Positions 1 to 10,700 are shown, counted from the stretch's first letter. The stretch is 64,000 nt of DNA from Cephalotrichum gorgonifer (GCA_900312665.1 ONZQ02000003.1:1764498-1828497), one strand, 5' to 3'. Notes: a model not told the origin generated them from the letters alone. A program made the numbers and translations.

Positions 1-293
1 CACGGCATCGAGGGCCTAAGCGTTGCGGATAACTCCATCATGAGGATCATCCCGGGGACACATACCAGTTCCACGGCGTATGCTATCGGTGAGAAGGTAA
101 GCAGGCCGATATGTCCATCCTCTGGGCCGTTGCTGTGAAGGATTCTTTCTGTGTAACGTTTGCTGACGATGGGCGGTTCAACTAGGCTGCCGACCTTGTT
201 CTGCGGAGAGCCAAGGCAAACCCTCTACCTGAGACTGATCCCGTGGAACTTCCCGTTGAGGAAGATCCTGCTGAGGAAGATAACGGCGAGTAG
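1..293 (+). CDS. GMC oxidoreductase, C-terminal end (partial)
   Basis: This is the 3' end of a flavoprotein of the glucose-methanol-choline (choline dehydrogenase/aryl-alcohol oxidase) family; the gene begins left of the window. Frame 1 reads HGIEGLSVADNSIMRIIPGT followed by HTSSTAYAIGEK, the conserved C-terminal GMC block that carries the second active-site position and closes the FAD domain. An 89-bp intron (97-185, gtaagc..ctag, branch GCTGAC) joins in phase 0 to AADLVLRRAK, the usual last helix. The protein then ends in an acidic tail (PETDPVELPVEEDPAEEDNGE region) before the stop at 291-293. The family oxidises alcohols or related substrates with FAD; the substrate cannot be told from this fragment. 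Confidence 0.85.
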
Positions 294-456
294 TTTGATG
301 TCTGATGTCTTGGCTTCGACTATCCTATCTGTTGTCTAAATAACACGAGGCATTCCATTTTGTAAATATCTTCCTTGCTTTGTATGGTAGCACTAAAATG
401 TGGAGGACGAAACATCTTATTACTCTGTTCAAGCTAGGTATGCGTAAGCGTATGCG

Positions 457-458
<2 letters not shown>

Positions 459-488
<30 letters not shown>
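459..488 (+). repeat. (TG)15 dinucleotide microsatellite
   Basis: Fifteen uninterrupted TG units are visible. Short reading frames across it on both strands are repeat artefacts. Confidence 0.95.
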
Positions 489-491
<3 letters not shown>

Positions 492-914
492 CTGTGACGT
501 GCGCGGCGAAGTTCCATTCGTTTCAGGCAGACGGTGTAAGTCCAGACCAAGCCTCTCGCCCCGTCGATCCAAGAGAGGCTAAAACGTGCATCTTTTTTCA
601 GGATCCTCCATCCCATCTGTACTATTCTTATCTTCCATCCCAAATGCCGTGTGTCCGGAGAAATTAAGCATATCGTGAGGCCGGAGAAATAAGCATTGAA
701 ACGAGCCCGGCGATCACACAGCATGGTTGCACGAACAGATACCTGCCTTCCCATCATTATACGTCTCTATCTCTGAGTGAAAAGGCCGCGGCGCCTGAGA
801 CGGGAGATCACTCAAATGCGCAGAGATCCGTATTTGGATGCCCGGTCAATATAACGAGATATGAGGAGTCTGGAAAAAAGGGGGGGGGGGGGGGGGGGGG
901 AGGGAGGCGGAGTC

Positions 915-942
915 NNNNNNNNNNNNNNNNNNNNNNNNNNNN
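915..942. other. Assembly gap (28 N)
   Basis: The gap lies just after a G21 tract and a short purine-rich stretch that is repeated on its right side (901-914 versus 943-955). The real sequence may be a longer G-rich tandem repeat that the assembly could not cross. Confidence 0.95.
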
Positions 943-1208
943 AGGAGGCGGAGTCAAGGTGCGGGTAGGCGTGAGTGGACTGGTATATCATTCATGCTCC
1001 GGTGGCCCCTTCCCGGGCAGACGGACGGCGGCGCCCTTCTCGTGGTTACTCTCGTGGTTACTCCTTCCTGAGCAAAGTTTTGTTTCTTCTGGATGTCGTT
1101 ATTCATTCATTATCGTTTGCGGAGTCAGTGATTCCCGAATAGGTGTAGTATTTCAAGAAGCTGGGCTTCATTCCATTCATTATTGTTTCTTTTATACATT
1201 AGGACGAG

Positions 1209-2521
1209 ATGGCGGGCACACGACTGCGTATATTCCTGGCGGCGCTATCCGCATCGCCGGTCCTCTCCACATGCGGATATGGGACCTCGTTACAGCCCCG
1301 GGCCGAGGTTGGCGTTGAGGTGGACACGTTTGGATATACCGGGCTTCTTGTACGTTTCTAACCTTTCCTGGTAAAACCCACCTGCACCTGGCCCAAGGCA
1401 CATCTACGCCGCATCAACATTCCCAGCCGAGCCAAGCGACTAACGGGGGGGGGATGTTAAAACCGCTCAGGGACCAGTGAACTGGGTCGGGCTCGACCCC
1501 GTGGCAAACGCCATCTGCGGCGTCGGGACCCGCCAATCCCCCATCGACCTCGACAGCAACGCCCTCGATGTCCTAGAGGGGTCGTCGGTTGCCCTCGAGA
1601 TCCCGGACATGCTGGACGGTGCGGCGCTGGAGAACCTTGGGACGACGGTAGAGGTGGTCGCGCAGGGAGGGACCCTGTCGCTGGGCGACGGCCAGGAGTT
1701 TCGGCTCGCGCAGTTCCACTTCCACCTCCCCTCCGAGCACCTCGACAACGGGACGAGCAGGGCCATGGAGATGCACATGGTGTTCGAGGGGGAGGATGGG
1801 CAGGTTGCCGTTATGGCGGCCTTCATCGACGTCGAGGGGGCGGGGGATGGGGAGGTCGTGGGAGCTCCGGTACCGGAGGGGGTGGTCATCGAGGAGGAGG
1901 AGGGGGAGGAGGACGACGAAGATGACGATGAATCGGACTCGGCTTTGGATAAACGATTCGGCGTTTCTCGTCGTCAAGCTGCCGGATCAGTTCTCGAAGC
2001 GGTGTTTAGCGTCGTCCAGGACGTATCACAGCCGGGGTCTTCCACGACGACGCCCCCACTCGTCATGTCCGATCTCGTAAACACGTTCCTCTCCGGGCAA
2101 TTCCAGACGCAAGTCTCCTTTTACCCTCCCTTGTCACCCCTGCCTCAAGACCCCACTTCCTAGGGCCCTGAGCTACCGCGAGCTAACATGGCCGATTGAT
2201 AGATACTCGGGCTCACTTACTACACCGCCCTGCACCGAGGGCGTGACATGGCTCGTCTCGTCCCAGGTCCTCCCCATCACCCAGCGTAGCTTTGCTAGTG
2301 TGAGAGGTGTCCTCGGTTTCAACTCGCGGTTCCCGCAGACTGAACTGGGCCAGGAGAATCTCCTCCAGGTAGTAGCCCGTTCGGCGGCACAGGCGGGCGC
2401 GGGGGTGGCACCGGAAGCGGTAATACCAGGAGTGGGGGTGGACGGACAGGAAGAAGCATCGTTGGCGTCTAATATGGAGGCCGTCTTGGCCACGTACCGG
2501 CCAATTCCTGTCCCACCTTGA
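1209..2521 (+). CDS. Secreted alpha-carbonic anhydrase (3 exons)
   Basis: Alpha-class carbonic anhydrase, which hydrates CO2 to bicarbonate at a zinc centre. Exons 1209-1349, 1471-2108 and 2203-2521 give 365 residues. The N-terminus (MAGTRLRIFLAALSASPVLS) is a signal peptide, so the enzyme should act in the secretory path or outside the cell. The first join restores FGYTGLLGPVNWVGLDP. The zinc histidines are in FHFHLPSEH (about H130, H132) and MEMHMVF (H149). The second join restores YSGSLTTPPCTEGVTW (about 261-276), the family signature. Intron 1 is gtacgt..ctcag. Intron 2 (2109-2202) needs a GC donor (GCAAGT) with branch GCTAAC and acceptor TAG; this is the only phase-2 donor found that aligns with the family. 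An acidic insert (about residues 188-202) sits between the two halves, and the tail beyond the catalytic core is Ala/Gly-rich. Confidence 0.87.
2109..2202 (+). other. GC-AG intron of the carbonic anhydrase gene
   Basis: The intron starts GCAAGT, has GCTAAC at 2182-2187 and ends TTGATAG. It joins in phase 2 to give QFQ-T-YSGSLTTPPC. A GT donor at 2113 inside the same hexamer would be phase 0 and puts the downstream exon out of frame unless a different acceptor without a branch point is used. Confidence 0.7.
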
Positions 2522-4015
2522 GAAATACGTACTCGTAAGAGTAGCCTCGCAATAGAGGACCGGTGTGATGAGACCAGGCGGGCGGAGCTGGCTAGGTTAC
2601 CTTTGCATACTTAGTGGAATACATGTAAATCGTTCGGCTTGCTTTTAGGCACGAGTGAAAATAATAGGCAGGACTGCGTATTACTCGTAGTCCGAAGATG
2701 GCCCGCTATGCAGAGGGTACATATGCTTTATGGTTGCTAACGCGGCATGGGCGGGTTGTATAATATTACGATGGTTCGGGTTCTGGAGATTAGATCAGAT
2801 TGATAAGGAATTGCTGTCATATTCGTATGTGGGGTGTGCCGCAGACTGTCCAATGGTGCCGCCGAGTCTGCCCCAGAGTTTGAGGGGAGAGCAGGGGCGA
2901 GCCCTGGAACGAACTTGTATTGTTACATGGCGCCAGTAGGCTTTGCGGGATTTCAGGGACGAGGCCTCTGAGAGGAGACCTCGGTTTCACAACCAGGGAA
3001 GTTTCCGCAGGGTGATGCCCAAAGGAGTGAGGGATGACACCGAGGCCTTGCAAATGACCGGTAATACAAGGACTCATACTCATTGTCGTAGCTAAGGGCA
3101 CGGCCGAGGAACCCTGGCCGCTTGGCACCAATCCGGGTGTAGTACTTGTACGGATGCAGCTGTTATTCTTTTGGACTCAATGCTGTTGCGTTTCACGCCG
3201 TGTCATCTCGCGCTGAAGTTTGAGGGATAAATGTAGGTAGTATCGGCCAGGGTGAGGGAAAAAGGCTAGTGACAGTTAGCTACCTCATCTTTGTGAGCGT
3301 GGTGCGGTGGTGAAGCTGCTCGAGTTGTTTAATGCGCATGTTGATGGAGGCGGTGATGGAGGCGGTAGTCTGCAACTGGTAATAATAGAGGGGCGGCCGG
3401 CCCCGATAATGGAATATGCCTTGCCCGAGCCACTAGGGATTGAGGAACTCGGGTGGTCGGGTCTAGATTTTTGCGCCGCAGGGTACTGTCGAGGTTCTTA
3501 GTACAATGGCAAATCATACCCCAATGAGCCGATGGCCAGCTCGCAACTCCAACTCTGACTGATTAACAGCGGCCCGGTAGGCGCCTCTAAATGTTCTAGG
3601 GCCCCTGCACATACACCACACCGCCAACTATGGAAGTACCCCGTACGAGGTGCTCACATGCGCTGATCGAAATGGACCCGGTGCGTCTTTGTAGGTGGTA
3701 CTAGTGCCGGCGGAGTACCTCGCTAGTGAGTGCAGATGCGACTTCGGTGACATGGACGGATGACTCGAATTTTTTTTTCCTCGTCCCGTCCACCGCCTTT
3801 GTGCTTTCCTTCTCCCTGGGAAGGTTATTCTGCCCCTCTGCCCCCACATAGTATCCTCCCGCCAACCTTCAGATGATTCATTCTTTATAAACCCTCACGG
3901 TCCACGACAGCCAAGGCTCTCCTCCCCCCTCTTCTCCCGGTTCTCCGCTCCCCCACTAGCGAGTCGACGACCTCCCTGCCCTCAGACTCCCGCTCTCGAC
4001 CTCGTTCCGGAAATC
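2522..4015. other. Spacer; promoter of the acetylglutamate kinase gene at its right end
   Basis: No gene is supported in this stretch. From about 3770 the sequence becomes pyrimidine-rich, as in fungal 5' leaders. A TATA-like TTTATAAA lies at 3884-3891, about 125 bp before the start codon at 4016. No upstream ATG lies between the TATA-like box and the start codon. Confidence 0.5.
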
Positions 4016-5575
4016 ATGCAGTCCGCCCGCCAAGCGGCCCTGAGGGCCTCGTCTTCCCTGACCGCTCGGGCACCCGTCGTCGCCCGGTCGAGCCTCGCGA
4101 AGAATGCCGTCCGGCCGCTCACCACCACGGCCGCCCGCGCCCGCAGCTCCCCCGCCTCTACCCTGCCGAACCCGAACCAGACCCTGAGGGACATTGTCGT
4201 TCAGACGGTGAAGAACATCGGATCCCACCGGGAAGGCCAGCAGTACCTAAAGTACTTCACCTCGGTCTCGTCCGACTCCTTTGCTATCATCAAGGCGGGA
4301 GGCGCCATTCTCACCGACCACCTCGACGGGTTCTGCAAGTCCCTCCTGGTCCTGCACCAGCTCGGCCTATATCCCGTCGTCGTCCACGGCGGCGGGCCCC
4401 AGCTCAACAAGCTTCTTGAGGAGGCCGGCGTCGAGCCCCAGTTTGAGGAGGGCATCCGCGTGACCGACGAGAAGACCCTCAGCATCGCGAAGAAGCTGTT
4501 CTACCAGGAGAGCCTGAAGCTCTCCGAGGCCCTCAACCGCGTGGGCGTGTCCAACATGCCCATCACCCACTCCCTCACCGCCGATTACCTCGACCGTGAC
4601 CGGTGGGGCTTCGTCGGCGACATCACCGACGTCAACCTGGCGCCCATTGAGAAGGCCATCAAGGCCGGATACATCCCGATTGTGCCCTCACTGGCCATGA
4701 CCGAGAGCGGTCAGGTGCTCAACGTGAACGCCGACGTCACCGCCGCCAGCCTGGCCCGCGCCATGAAGCCCCTGAAGATCATCTACCTCTCCGAGAAAGG
4801 CGGTCTGTTCCGGGGCGAGGGCGGCGACATGATTAGCGAGATCTTCCTCGACCAGGAATACGACGAGATCCTGCGCCAGCCCTGGTGCCAGAGGGGTACC
4901 GGCCTGAAGATCAGGGAGAGCAAGAAGCTTCTCGACACCCTCCCCCGGACCTCCAGCATCGCCATCATCCACCCCGACGACCTCCAGACCGAGCTCTTCA
5001 CCATCTCTGGCGCCGGCACCCTCATCCGCCGCGGTGAGAAGGTCGAGGTGGTCTCCTCCCTCTCCGAGGTCAAGGACCTGCCCAAGTTCAAGGAGGCCCT
5101 CGCCCGCGGCCAGACCGGCGACAAGACCGTCACCGCCGCCATCGACAGCTACCTCGAGACCCTCGCGGACAAGCCCTTCAAGGCCTACTACGACGACGCC
5201 ATGACCTGCCTCGCCATCGTCCTCCAGCCCACCGAGAGCCGCCCCTTCTCGTCCTGGGTCACCCTCTCTATCGACAAGTCCGGCTGGCTCACCAACGCCA
5301 CCGAGAACGTCTTCCAGGCCATCGAGAAGGACAACTCCAACATCGTCTGGACCGTGAGCAAGGACGACGACAACCTCTCCTGGTTCTTCGAGCGGTGCGA
5401 CGGCAGCTTCTGCATCGACGACGTCGTCCTCTTCTGGCGCGGCTTCAGGCTCGAGGAGTACGGCAACCTGCAGGCCGTCTTCAACGAGGTCAAGGCCCTG
5501 GGCCGCGTGAGCCTCGGCGAGCCGAAGGAGGGCGCCGCTGCGCCTACCAAGTCGGCGTCCGCCAACAAGAAGTAA
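4016..5575 (+). CDS. arg-6: Mitochondrial acetylglutamate kinase with DUF619/NAT domain; lacks the reductase domain
   Basis: N-acetyl-L-glutamate kinase, second step of ornithine/arginine synthesis in mitochondria. The intronless frame gives 519 residues. Residues 1-45 are rich in Arg, Ser and Ala without acidic residues, as in a matrix-targeting peptide. The kinase fold covers about 75-335, with IIKAGGAIL (91-99), HGGGPQLN (124-131), LNVNADVTAASLARA and the TGLKIRESKKLLDTLPRTSS nucleotide-site region. The DUF619/GNAT-like domain follows at about 385-505 (PFKAYYDDAM, SKDDDNLSWFFER, VLFWRGF). In yeast ARG5,6 and Neurospora arg-6 this arrangement continues through a linker into N-acetyl-glutamyl-phosphate reductase, giving about 860-870 residues. 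Here the frame stops in the linker (APTKSASANKK), and no GARGYTG-type reductase motif follows before the next gene. The DUF619 domain is known in the family for arginine feedback. It is clearly the kinase; whether the reductase is encoded elsewhere cannot be seen. Confidence 0.92.
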   Translation: MQSARQAALRASSSLTARAPVVARSSLAKNAVRPLTTTAARARSSPASTLPNPNQTLRDIVVQTVKNIGSHREGQQYLKYFTSVSSDSFAIIKAGGAILTDHLDGFCKSLLVLHQLGLYPVVVHGGGPQLNKLLEEAGVEPQFEEGIRVTDEKTLSIAKKLFYQESLKLSEALNRVGVSNMPITHSLTADYLDRDRWGFVGDITDVNLAPIEKAIKAGYIPIVPSLAMTESGQVLNVNADVTAASLARAMKPLKIIYLSEKGGLFRGEGGDMISEIFLDQEYDEILRQPWCQRGTGLKIRESKKLLDTLPRTSSIAIIHPDDLQTELFTISGAGTLIRRGEKVEVVSSLSEVKDLPKFKEALARGQTGDKTVTAAIDSYLETLADKPFKAYYDDAMTCLAIVLQPTESRPFSSWVTLSIDKSGWLTNATENVFQAIEKDNSNIVWTVSKDDDNLSWFFERCDGSFCIDDVVLFWRGFRLEEYGNLQAVFNEVKALGRVSLGEPKEGAAAPTKSASANKK

Positions 5576-6696
5576 AAAAAAAAATTGTTTCCCCTTTACT
5601 TTAGAAGGAAGCATGTAAATGAGCGAGAGAGAAAGAAAAGCGTGGCGAGGGGGGGTGCGGGTGAATCTCTTCCTCCCCCCTTTTTTCCTCATTACTTAGA
5701 AATGTATGGATATGCCCATCCATCAGCCCATACAAGCGTCAAGCATAACCGAACCTATTTTGTATCCTCTTTTTTTCTTGTTCAGTCTGTTTGTTTTTTT
5801 TTCCGACGGCGTCTTGGGCAAAAGAAAAGAAAAATGTCTATTATTACATACCATTTTTTTTTGGCGAGTAGGGGGGAATGGAGGTGTTGTTTCTTGGGAA
5901 TGTTTTGTAAATACGATTTCAGCCAAATATTGATTGATTGAATTCACCTTATAAACTGCAATAGGGGGCAAGTCTCTGATCACGTAGGATACATGCATGT
6001 TCCGAAGGCGAAACTAGGCGGAGGCCGGGGGGGACCTTCATCAGTTCCGGGAGCATCTCAGGTCCCCCTTCAACCCGCTCGGGGGTGCCCTGGAGGATCC
6101 CGTTAGATAGATGATTTACATTTGGTGATACATCACTCGCTGGTTTGGCAAAGGAACACATATGAAGACTCAGTATGATCTTGAATTCAGCGCCTCCTTC
6201 CTTCAAAAATCAACAAGGGCCTATTCCTATCCTCCTCCTTCCCTTTCCCTTTCCAGCAGTTCATGTCGCGGAGTAGAAAGTGTACAGTACACATGAAGGC
6301 GGATCAAGAAATCGAAAACGAACCGTATCGAAAACCAAACAAAAAACAAAAGCTGTAGACCATTTCTCGTGCTCCTAGGGGAGGATTCCAGGGCATTCCG
6401 TTCCCTCCGTCCCTCCCTCCCCTTTCATCGAGTGCGCGAATAATAAACAAAGACGTTATGTATCTTAATTACTACACCCCTCCTCCAAAACTCATCTTCA
6501 TTTCCCTCCTCTTCAGTCCCCGGATTTCCCCTGCTGTTCCTCTATCGAGTAGAGGAAAAAACGACAGGATCGAGTGTGGAGAGATAAGAGGGAGGTGGAG
6601 GACATTATCATCATGAGACCTGGCAGAAAAGGACAAGACGAGGCGGATACCCAAAGCATGGGGTCGGAAAGACGTGGGTATTATCGGGTGGGGTAT
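5576..6696. other. Convergent spacer with 3' ends of two genes
   Basis: AT-rich 3' flank of the kinase gene, starting with an A11 tract that includes the stop codon (5574-5584), and 3' flank of the SNC1 gene read from the other side. No coding potential, and in particular no acetyl-glutamyl-phosphate reductase, was found. Confidence 0.6.
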
Positions 6697-7740
6697 TTAT
6701 TTGTTCTGGGACGTGACGACTGCTCAATAATTAATATCGGACGCCTCCTATATCTCACCGCATGAACCCATAGGGGAAGAGAAAAGAGACTGGGAAGGGC
6801 GATGATGGAAGAAGGGGATGGGGGAGAGCGAGGAGTAGACCTACCAGCCGGCACGATAATGATTACGAGCAGGATAACGACACCAATCGCGATCCACATG
6901 CGCATCTTCATGTCCTTCCACCACATCGCCTTCCGGACGCGGTTCGCGCCCCGCCTGAATCCCTGGGCGGAGACGGCGAGGTTGTCTGTCTTGTCCTGAA
7001 GGGCGTCGAGGCGCTCGCCTCGCTGGGAGACCTTGTTGATGTTATCCCGCATCACGTCTACGGTATCGTCGATTTGCTGGTGAGATGGTCAGTAAAGATG
7101 TCCCCGGAGCATGCAAAACATCGCGCGACAAAGCCGGGAAAGGAAGGCCTCTCCGGGGGACTAGCTGGCAACGCTGGCGACTATTGCTGTGTCGAAAACG
7201 ACATCGGGAGTAGCTCGAGAGTTCAAGGATTGATAGCAGGTCCGGGCCGGGTTGGTCGGCGAAACTTGCGAAAGGAACGACTGGCTTTGAAAATGACGTT
7301 TCTCATCGGGGACTCGAGGTTTAGACCGGTGTCGTAATTGTTGCTCTCGTTACACCAAGGTGCATAGTCGGCGAAGGCCGCGATATCCGACCGAAGCAGC
7401 CAGTTCGGGATTTTGGCGACCGGCTTCGGACCCATATCCGCGACGATATTCTCGACTTGCCATCGCATGGGCCCAGGTTTCCGATAATATTTCGCGAAAG
7501 CGCACGAGGTTCCGATAAGAAATTCGATGGTTTTCGTCGTCGCCAGGTTGCCAGGTTTACTTGTCCTCTCCGAAGCCTCCCTCTCACTCCTCCGAAAGGG
7601 ATGGGAAATTGGTGAAGGAAAAAAAAACATACCGCCTGCAGAGCTTGTGTCCGGTTGTTCCCGCCCTGGCCGCCGCCGGGGGCGTTTCCGCCAGCCTGGC
7701 CGCTGGGGATATAAGGGTCATAGGGGGTGTCTTCAGGCAT
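6697..7740 (-). CDS. SNC1: Synaptobrevin/VAMP v-SNARE (SNC1-like, 3 exons)
   Basis: R-SNARE of secretory vesicles that pairs with plasma-membrane SNAREs in exocytosis. Exons on the minus strand are 7740-7633, 7076-6845 and 6719-6697, giving 120 residues. Exon 1 encodes the Gly/Pro-rich head ending NNRTQALQA. Exon 2 resumes QIDDTVDVMRDNINKVSQRG, with the zero-layer Arg in QRGERLD, then SAQGFRRGANRVRKAMWWKD and the transmembrane anchor (WIAIGVVILLVIIIVPA). Exon 3 adds only VVTSQNK, using acceptor GAGCAG. Another acceptor (ATATAG) would instead end GGVRY; I prefer the first because known fungal homologues end in a short PxVV tail. Intron 1 is 556 bp, by far the longest intron in the window; intron 2 is 125 bp. 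The gene converges with the acetylglutamate kinase gene. Confidence 0.9.
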
Positions 7741-10700
7741 CGTGAGAGGTGTGTGTGTGTGTCTGTTCCGCTCGGGTTATCGCGCGAGGGCGGAGTGCGT
7801 AAAGGGGTCCTCCGTTAAGAGAGCGTAAAGTCGGAGAAGAAAAAGTACGTCAGGCGTAAGGGAATCGGGTCGCGGGCTTTGATGGGGGGAAAAACCAGCA
7901 GGTTCGTGTCGTGTTCTGGCGAGAGAGAAAGGTTCGTTGCGTCAGAGGGTGATGATGGGGAGAGGAATGAGCATGAGACGGACTCAAGCGGAGGCCGAAA
8001 CGAGACGGGTTTGGAATGGTCCCAGCACCGGTCGCTGCAATGGCAACGGGGGTGACGACGCAGTGGCTGGGAGGTGTGGGTGGTGTTGTATCGCACTGTA
8101 CGAAATGTACCTCTTATTCCTGACGGGAACAGAGAATTGTTGCTGGGTTTCGCGGTATTTTCCACCTTTTACCGTGGAGATGAATGGTAGGCTGCCTACT
8201 TGTACTTTATTATTTAGTACCTGCGCCACCATATTCTGAGCATCTGTATTACTCTTTCTCCCGTATTCTCTAGTGCTGACGAGAGGCGGTTTGAGCTACA
8301 TAACACATATTGCAATGATCCTAGGGAGGAAGACCGAGCGAACCGATATCCTACTACCAGTATGACGAGCCCAATCCTGATGGGACGGATGTTATCTGCT
8401 CAGATATTGGAAGTGTACCCATGTCTTAAATACTGGCACTGTGCAGAAAGACCAGTTTCCGTGGCTGTGCTGCATGTGATGTGCCGGACTTAACGCCTCA
8501 TCCCAGCATCAAGTGACATACATCATTTTAAACACGTGACTGTACATGTGGCTGCAATTTATGGAGTAAAGTAACCAAATATAGATTGGTCGAACCCAGC
8601 TTCCCGATTCGACACTTTGGGACGAGACTACTCTGTATGGAGCATGGAGATCTCCCCAGCCGAGTGTTTCGAGAAGCTGGGCAGGATATAAAGCCGTCCG
8701 GCTTGCCATCGCCGTGCTCCTGAGCCCTTTAGGCAAATACGCTATTCCATTATTTAGAGATGCCTCCTTCTGCCGTTGCGGAGGCTGGCCCAACCTCGCT
8801 TGTGTCCAACCCGGACCTGCCACCTGGACTGCGTCCCAGCAACGGACAACAGTGTCTATGTATGTCCTCTCGCGCCAATTGATTCTCACTCCCTCTCCTG
8901 GACAGCCAAAGGAACGAGAAGAGCCCGAGGTTGGCCTCTCGGCCTTTGCCAGCACGACCGCTGAGCCGGACCACGCACTGCCTAAAGTCTCGGTGCAGGA
9001 GACCGGTTTCATCGGCGATGGTTTACCCCCAGCCTAGCTCCCGTTTACACTCACGGGGAGCTTGTGCGATGGATTTAAATGTGTTTCCAGGCACGCAAGC
9101 TAAGGGATTCCAATCGGCAGCTCCTCGGTCATGCCACCCGTTCCTGGTCGCTTGAGGGCGAAGGAAGCATGCTTATGTAAGGTTTGCGCCTCCGCTCACT
9201 CGCCAACTCTCCCTAGACCATGGAAGGGTCGGAGGTTGGGCTATGCCTGGTCATCAGCGCGTATGATGTCAGTGTGCTCTTTGGGCCTCGATTCTCCGTT
9301 AAGAGCACATTTTTCTTTCCGACCCAGCCAAGGGCGGCCCGCCCACCCACTACTAACTGCCAGTACTTGTCCTGGGACCGTCAATCAGGTCCCCCTTCTT
9401 CAATCAAACCTTGTTCTATGATGCTAGGGAGCATCGGCACAATACAATACTGCATACTGTCGTCTGACGACATGACGGCTGACGGGCATCGGCGGCGGGT
9501 ACGATGTACTTGCTTGTACTGAAGTAACCCAGCTGAAAAGATTTGGCCACCCATACTTGTCCTCGTCTGGCCCGCTGACTTGAGACATTGGTGGTTGGGC
9601 CGGCTTACGAAACCACTACTCGTACCAATTCGCCGATGCTCGACCAACGTCCCGAGGCCATTTCGTCGTTCGACGTTTCGACATCCCCACAACCAAGTAC
9701 CGAGGGCTTCTTTTGTTTGTACTCACCGGAGCTAGGGGCCGGTACTAGTACGGGTATACGAGTATACGAGTACTATGTCATTAGCGAAACACAAGGGCGC
9801 CACTCGTCTCGGGCTTGTACTTTTAGGGAGGGCCCAGTCTGTGCTCGTACTCGTACTTGTGCTAATATGGGGTTTACGGATGCCTGTATAACTATGCAAC
9901 GCCGCCCAAACCAACACAGGAGCTAGCAAAGAAGAAAAGCACTTAACTCTCCACCAGGCTCCGCCGGCCCCTCCACGCTCGATCAATAGCGCGCCATCAA
10001 CACTCACGGACTCACGGAGGCTGCTTTTAGGCTTGCGTGTCCAGGGATAACTTCTCGCTGGTCCAGTGTCCTTTTGCCCTTTACAGGCCATGGAGAGCCA
10101 AACTGCGCCGAGTGGGGCCGACGACCTCCTTTTTCTTTCTTCGGGCTCCTCGGAAGCATGCCTGTGCGTTCCCACCTCTTGGCCAACCTCGTATTAGTCC
10201 ACCCAGCCAACTCGTATACGTATTATGTCCGCACCACTGGCCCGGCCATATGCATGGAGCGTCCCATCAGTTCGTACTCGTACCTGGCTCGTACCACGGC
10301 CTTCGGCCTCCTGGGCTAAGGATCCGCCCAGCTGGGAAGCTCATTACCACGCCAATAATATGGACCTAAACTGCATTCTCCGCATACTAGACTTGTACGA
10401 GTACCATACATACCCTCAGTACTCCGTGCTCGCACTCGTAATGACATAATGCTTTCGATGATGGTCGCTTCTCCTCTCATCCCTCCCTTCATCTCGTTAT
10501 TGTAACCCGTCCGGACAGGGTGACGCTTCCATATGTTCTTCACTCTTTCCCTCTCTTAAAATAACATCCTCCCTACCGAACACATCCTCGTACAAGCCGC
10601 CGCCTGCCATAGCAGCAGCAATCCTCACCGCCGGCCACATTTCCTCAGTCCGGCATATCACCTTGCCCTCATCCTCCTTCCTTGCCGTCAGCCCTTGATT

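Larger units (their letters stand above)
294..1208. other. Spacer with microsatellite, G-tract and assembly gap
   Basis: No gene is supported here. It holds a (TG)15 run at 459-488, a G21 tract at 880-900, and a run of 28 N at 915-942 bounded on both sides by nearly the same sequence (AGGCGGAGTC). The right part serves as promoter of the carbonic anhydrase gene. Confidence 0.7.

Noticed and set aside
459..757. Frames reading through the TG microsatellite as Val-Cys or Thr-His repeats
   Set aside because: They exist only because the dinucleotide repeat has no stops.
2113..2182. Alternative GT-AG intron 2 for the carbonic anhydrase
   Set aside because: It keeps a frame but has no branch point before its acceptor and adds residues not expected before YSGSLTTPPC; the GC-AG intron fits better.
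4688..5692. 334-codon minus-strand frame opposite the acetylglutamate kinase
   Set aside because: It is the antisense shadow of a GC-rich coding exon, with Asp/Glu/Gly/Val-biased composition and no domain.
6720..6740. Alternative last exon for SNC1 ending GGVRY
   Set aside because: The acceptor is possible, but the resulting tail is less like known synaptobrevin ends than VVTSQNK.
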